Origin: Lachnospiraceae bacterium
GTDB lineage: Bacteria; Bacillota; Clostridia; Lachnospirales; Lachnospiraceae
Assembly (NCBI GenBank): GCA_029012365.1
Contig: JAQXLY010000028.1
Coordinates: 62,001-126,000, forward strand
Direction: 5' to 3'
Length of the DNA: 64,000 bases
The notes below the pieces were generated by a model. The model saw only the letters and a program-made list of their open reading frames with translations. It searched no databases and had not been told where the DNA came from. A program made the translations under genes and the position numbers. The stretch's first letter is position 1. Each line of letters starts with the position of its first letter. Of this stretch, positions 61,074-64,000 are shown piece by piece.

Positions 61074-63770
61074 TTAACAATTCCCTGCAAGGTGTGCAAG
61101 GCGTTCTTCCACCTGTGCCATCATTGCGGTGTACTTTTCAAGCTTTGCCCGCTCCTCCGCAAGCTTAGCCTCCGGTGCCTTGTTCACAAAGTTCGGATTG
61201 GAAAGCATACCGTTAACACGCTTTAACTCACCCTCCAGTCTTGTCTTTTCCTTCCGAAGTCGTTCGATTTCCTTCTCAATATCTACCAAATCCGCAAACG
61301 GAATGTAAACAGTTGCGTTCGGAATTACCGCAGATACCGCATCGGCATCGATTCCTTCTTTCCCTGACTGAATCTTTACTTCACTAGCACCGCCGAGAGC
61401 CGCAAAAAATACCCTGCTGTTCTCAAAAATGTTACGAACACTGTCCTGTTCGGAAACTACATATACCATTGCCTTTCTGCTCGGCGGAACATTCATCTCG
61501 CTTCGAACGTTGCGGATGCCCTTTACCGCTTCCTTAATAAGCTCTACCGCTTCTTCCTCCGCGGCAAAGGAGTAGCTTTCGCTGTACTCCGGCCAAGAGG
61601 AAATCATAATGGATTCCTCTGCGGTATTGCCTTCCATTTCCTTTAAGGTACAGAAGATTTCTTCGGTTACAAACGGCATATACGGATGTAACAGCTTCAA
61701 CGCATCCGTTAATACATGACGAAGCGTCCAGATAGCCGCTGCCTTGCTCTTTTCATCGGAACCGTAAAGACGGGGCTTCACCATCTCAATGTACCAGTCG
61801 CAGAACTCTTCCCAGATAAAATCATAAATCTTCTGCGCCGCGATACCCATCTCAAACTTGTCTAAGTTCTCGGTTACTTCCCTGCAAAGTGTATTCGCCT
61901 TGGAAAGAATCCACTTATCCGCATCCGCAAGGCTGCCTGCCTCCGCTGCCTCTGCCCTTGCCGCGGCACCGTTTCCTGCCGCCTCCATCTGCTGCATATT
62001 CATCATAATGAAACGGCTTGCATTCCATACCTTGTTGGCGAAGTTTCTGCTTGCCTCCACACGTTCCATATAAAAACGCATATCATTTCCCGGTGCATTT
62101 CCCGTAATCAGGGTGAAACGAAGCGCATCTGCACCGTACTTATCAATAATTTCAAGCGGGTCGATTCCGTTTCCTAAAGACTTACTCATCTTTCTGCCCT
62201 GGGAGTCACGTACCAGACCGTGGAACAGTACCGTCTTAAACGGCTTCTCCTTCATCTGCTCATATCCCGAAAAAATCATACGGATAACCCAGAAGAAGAT
62301 AATGTCATAACCGGTTACGAGGACGTCCGTCGGATAGAAATATTTCAAATCCTCTGTCATCTCCGGCCAACCAAGCGTTGAGAACGGCCACAGCGCGGAA
62401 GAAAACCATGTATCCAGAGTATCCGGATCCTGTGTCAAATGGTCGTGTCCGCACTTCGGACAAATCTTTGGTGCATCCGCGGTCTTTGCTACGGTAATTT
62501 CCCCACACTTGTCACAATAATAAGCCGGAATACGATGTCCCCACCAGAGCTGTCTGGAAATACACCAGTCACGGATGTTATCGGTCCAGTTAAAGTACGT
62601 CTTTTCCATACGCTCCGGAACCAAAGTAATTTCTTTATTCTTAACCGCCTCTACTGCCGGCTTGATTAGCTCATCCATCCTTACAAACCACTGCTGTTTG
62701 ATTAACGGCTCTACCGTAGTCTTACAACGGTCGTGAGTACCTACATTATGGGAATAGTCTTCGATACGAACCAAAAGTCCCATTTCATCAAGCTCTTTTA
62801 CAATCTGCTTTCTTGCCTCATAGCGATCCATACCGGCAAACTTACCGCCTGCCGCATTAATCGTTGCGTCATCGTTCATAATATTGATTTCCGGCAGATT
62901 GTGGCGCTTTCCCACCTCAAAATCGTTCGGGTCGTGTGCCGGAGTAATCTTTACTACACCTGTACCGAAATCCATTTCAACATACTCATCCGCAATAATC
63001 GGAATCTCGCGGTCTACAAACGGAACCTTAACGGTCTTTCCTACCAGATGGGCATATCGCTCATCCTTCGGGTTGACAGCGACAGCGGTATCACCAAGCA
63101 TAGTTTCAGGACGTGTCGTAGCAAACTCCAGAAATTCCTGCGTTCCCACTACCGGATACTTGATGTGCCAGAAATGACCTGCCTGCTCCTCATATTCTAC
63201 CTCCGCGTCGGAAATGGAGGTCTTACAGACCGGACACCAGTTGACAATACGGGAGCCCTTATAAATCATCTTCTTTTCATAGAGCTTTACAAATACTTCC
63301 TCAACTGCCTTGTTACAGCCCTCATCCATAGTAAAGCGCTCTCTGTCCCAGTCACAGGAGGAGCCGAGCTTCTTTAACTGGCTGATAATACGCCCGCCGT
63401 ATTCCTTTTTCCATTCCCACGCACGCTTTAAAAAGCCCTCACGGCCAAGGTCATGCTTGTCGATGCCCTCTTTCTTCATCTGCTCGATTATCTTAACTTC
63501 CGTTGCGATGCTTGCATGGTCCGTACCCGGCTGCCACAATGCATTATAGCCCTGCATTCTCTTATAACGGATCAAAATATCCTGCATCGTATTATCCAGT
63601 GCATGTCCCATATGAAGCTGACCGGTAATGTTTGGCGGCGGAATCACAATGGTAAACGGCTTCTTTGTTTCATCCGGCTCGGCATGAAAATACTTCTTAT
63701 CCAGCCACTTTGCATACAATCTGTCCTCTATGTCCTTCGGATCATAGGTCTTTGCTAATTCTTTCTGCAT
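61074..63770 (-). CDS. valS: Valyl-tRNA synthetase
   Basis: Class I synthetase charging tRNA-Val; 898 residues. The ATG at 63770 ([17 protein letters not shown]) follows AAGGAGG, the track start being nine codons early. HIGH-like [17 protein letters not shown], an inserted editing domain with [18 protein letters not shown] motif [14 protein letters not shown], zinc-type CPVCKTSI and CDKCGEI..CPKCG, and the C-terminal coiled coil ([21 protein letters not shown]). Regulated by the T-box upstream. Confidence 0.98.
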   Translation of the reverse strand: MQKELAKTYDPKDIEDRLYAKWLDKKYFHAEPDETKKPFTIVIPPPNITGQLHMGHALDNTMQDILIRYKRMQGYNALWQPGTDHASIATEVKIIEQMKKEGIDKHDLGREGFLKRAWEWKKEYGGRIISQLKKLGSSCDWDRERFTMDEGCNKAVEEVFVKLYEKKMIYKGSRIVNWCPVCKTSISDAEVEYEEQAGHFWHIKYPVVGTQEFLEFATTRPETMLGDTAVAVNPKDERYAHLVGKTVKVPFVDREIPIIADEYVEMDFGTGVVKITPAHDPNDFEVGKRHNLPEINIMNDDATINAAGGKFAGMDRYEARKQIVKELDEMGLLVRIEDYSHNVGTHDRCKTTVEPLIKQQWFVRMDELIKPAVEAVKNKEITLVPERMEKTYFNWTDNIRDWCISRQLWWGHRIPAYYCDKCGEITVAKTADAPKICPKCGHDHLTQDPDTLDTWFSSALWPFSTLGWPEMTEDLKYFYPTDVLVTGYDIIFFWVIRMIFSGYEQMKEKPFKTVLFHGLVRDSQGRKMSKSLGNGIDPLEIIDKYGADALRFTLITGNAPGNDMRFYMERVEASRNFANKVWNASRFIMMNMQQMEAAGNGAAARAEAAEAGSLADADKWILSKANTLCREVTENLDKFEMGIAAQKIYDFIWEEFCDWYIEMVKPRLYGSDEKSKAAAIWTLRHVLTDALKLLHPYMPFVTEEIFCTLKEMEGNTAEESIMISSWPEYSESYSFAAEEEAVELIKEAVKGIRNVRSEMNVPPSRKAMVYVVSEQDSVRNIFENSRVFFAALGGASEVKIQSGKEGIDADAVSAVIPNATVYIPFADLVDIEKEIERLRKEKTRLEGELKRVNGMLSNPNFVNKAPEAKLAEERAKLEKYTAMMAQVEERLAHLAGNC

Positions 63771-63874
63771 AGTTTTCCTCCTTACTCTCGTTCGCATGCT
63801 CTCTTTTTATTCCGTGCAGGCTCGTGCCCACTGCCGGTTTCCGTGCAGGCGGTACTTTGCACCTGCCCACATTG

Positions 63875-64000
63875 AAAACGGTCGGTTCATCCTATAAGGA
63901 CGAATCGACCGTGGTACCACCTTAATTCACAGCAAGCCATGCTGCCTCTTTTGTCTGTAACGGGACTCCCGGAAGCTCCTACTATCTCAAACCTGTTTCC
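63875..64000 (-). promoter_or_regulatory. T-box leader of valS (5' part beyond the window)
   Basis: Minus strand contains the T-box antiterminator AAGGTGGTACCACGG (63909-63923) and directly after it the competing terminator CGGTCGATTCGTCC/GGATGAACCGACCG (63879-63911) followed by TTTT. Upstream GGAGCTTCCGGGAGTCCCGTT resembles stem III. The specifier loop, expected to show a Val codon, lies outside the window. Uncharged tRNA-Val would allow read-through into valS. Confidence 0.93.

Noticed and set aside
63812-63855. Repeated CCGTGCAGGC near valS as an operator
   Set aside because: The two copies lie in the untranslated segment after the T-box terminator and show no symmetry or promoter context.
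1-64000. CRISPR arrays, tRNA or rRNA genes, prophage
   Set aside because: No regularly spaced direct repeats, no tRNA-like cloverleaf with CCA or TTCGA arm, no integrase or phage structural genes were seen in the reading.

Overview
The window reads as part of the chromosome of an endospore-forming gut-type Firmicute, most likely a Lachnospiraceae member; the genus cannot be fixed from the sequence alone. The reasons are the sporulation genes spoIIAA-spoIIAB-sigF and spoVA, AAGGAGG-type ribosome binding sites, sigma-A promoters of the TTGnnn-17-TATAAT type, T-rich rho-independent terminators, a T-box in front of valS, and small proteins typical of that family. Almost every gene is on the minus strand. 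The plus-strand exceptions are one XRE regulator and a three-gene carbohydrate locus. Motif matches and family calls come from reading the translations; no database search was run.

Layout. 1-7 kb: a window-truncated chemoreceptor, then two membrane-bound hybrid histidine kinases, one of which is fused to a DegV-type lipid-binding domain. 7-16 kb: one chemosensory operon (PAS kinase, receiver protein with a degraded HD-GYP domain, CheR, CheB, CheY, CheA, CheW, MCP) with a clear promoter and terminator and no flagellar, cheC or cheD genes. 16-18 kb: xylB as a single unit. 18-20.6 kb: a decayed ABC exporter followed by an unassigned 507-residue protein. 20.6-26.4 kb: an operon of a nuclease-helicase fusion and two MutS-like ATPases. 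26.5-30.2 kb: an nfeD-flotillin operon, a divergent XRE regulator whose promoter shares an inverted-repeat operator with the flotillin operon, a candidate small RNA and a small membrane protein. 30.4-41 kb: a MacB-like ABC protein, asd, dus, coaX, a LiaF-like membrane protein, an FKBP-type lipoprotein coupled to argF, and spoVAD-spoVAE.

42-50 kb: a radical SAM protein, an ECF S-component and a pyridoxal-type kinase follow a BMP-family nucleoside-type ABC importer in one run; a MATE transporter and a 40-residue small protein lie upstream. 51-55.5 kb: GH27, GH43 and a type B carboxylesterase on the plus strand. 55.6-59.1 kb: spoIIAA-spoIIAB-sigF, a small membrane protein, then spoVAA-AB-AC, so the spoVA set is split, with AD and AE 15 kb away. 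59.2-64 kb: a zinc-ribbon/TPR membrane protein with a 51-residue partner, then valS under a T-box cut by the window edge.

The clearest undescribed-looking element is a family of about 195-200 bp palindromic, non-coding insertions (1494-1693 and 28766-28960) with terminal inverted repeats and 8-bp target duplications: a MITE-like element present twice in opposite orientation. Other points worth a look are the kinase-DegV fusion, the operator shared by the XRE regulator and the flotillin operon, the nuclease-helicase/MutS-pair operon, and the degraded HD-GYP response regulator.
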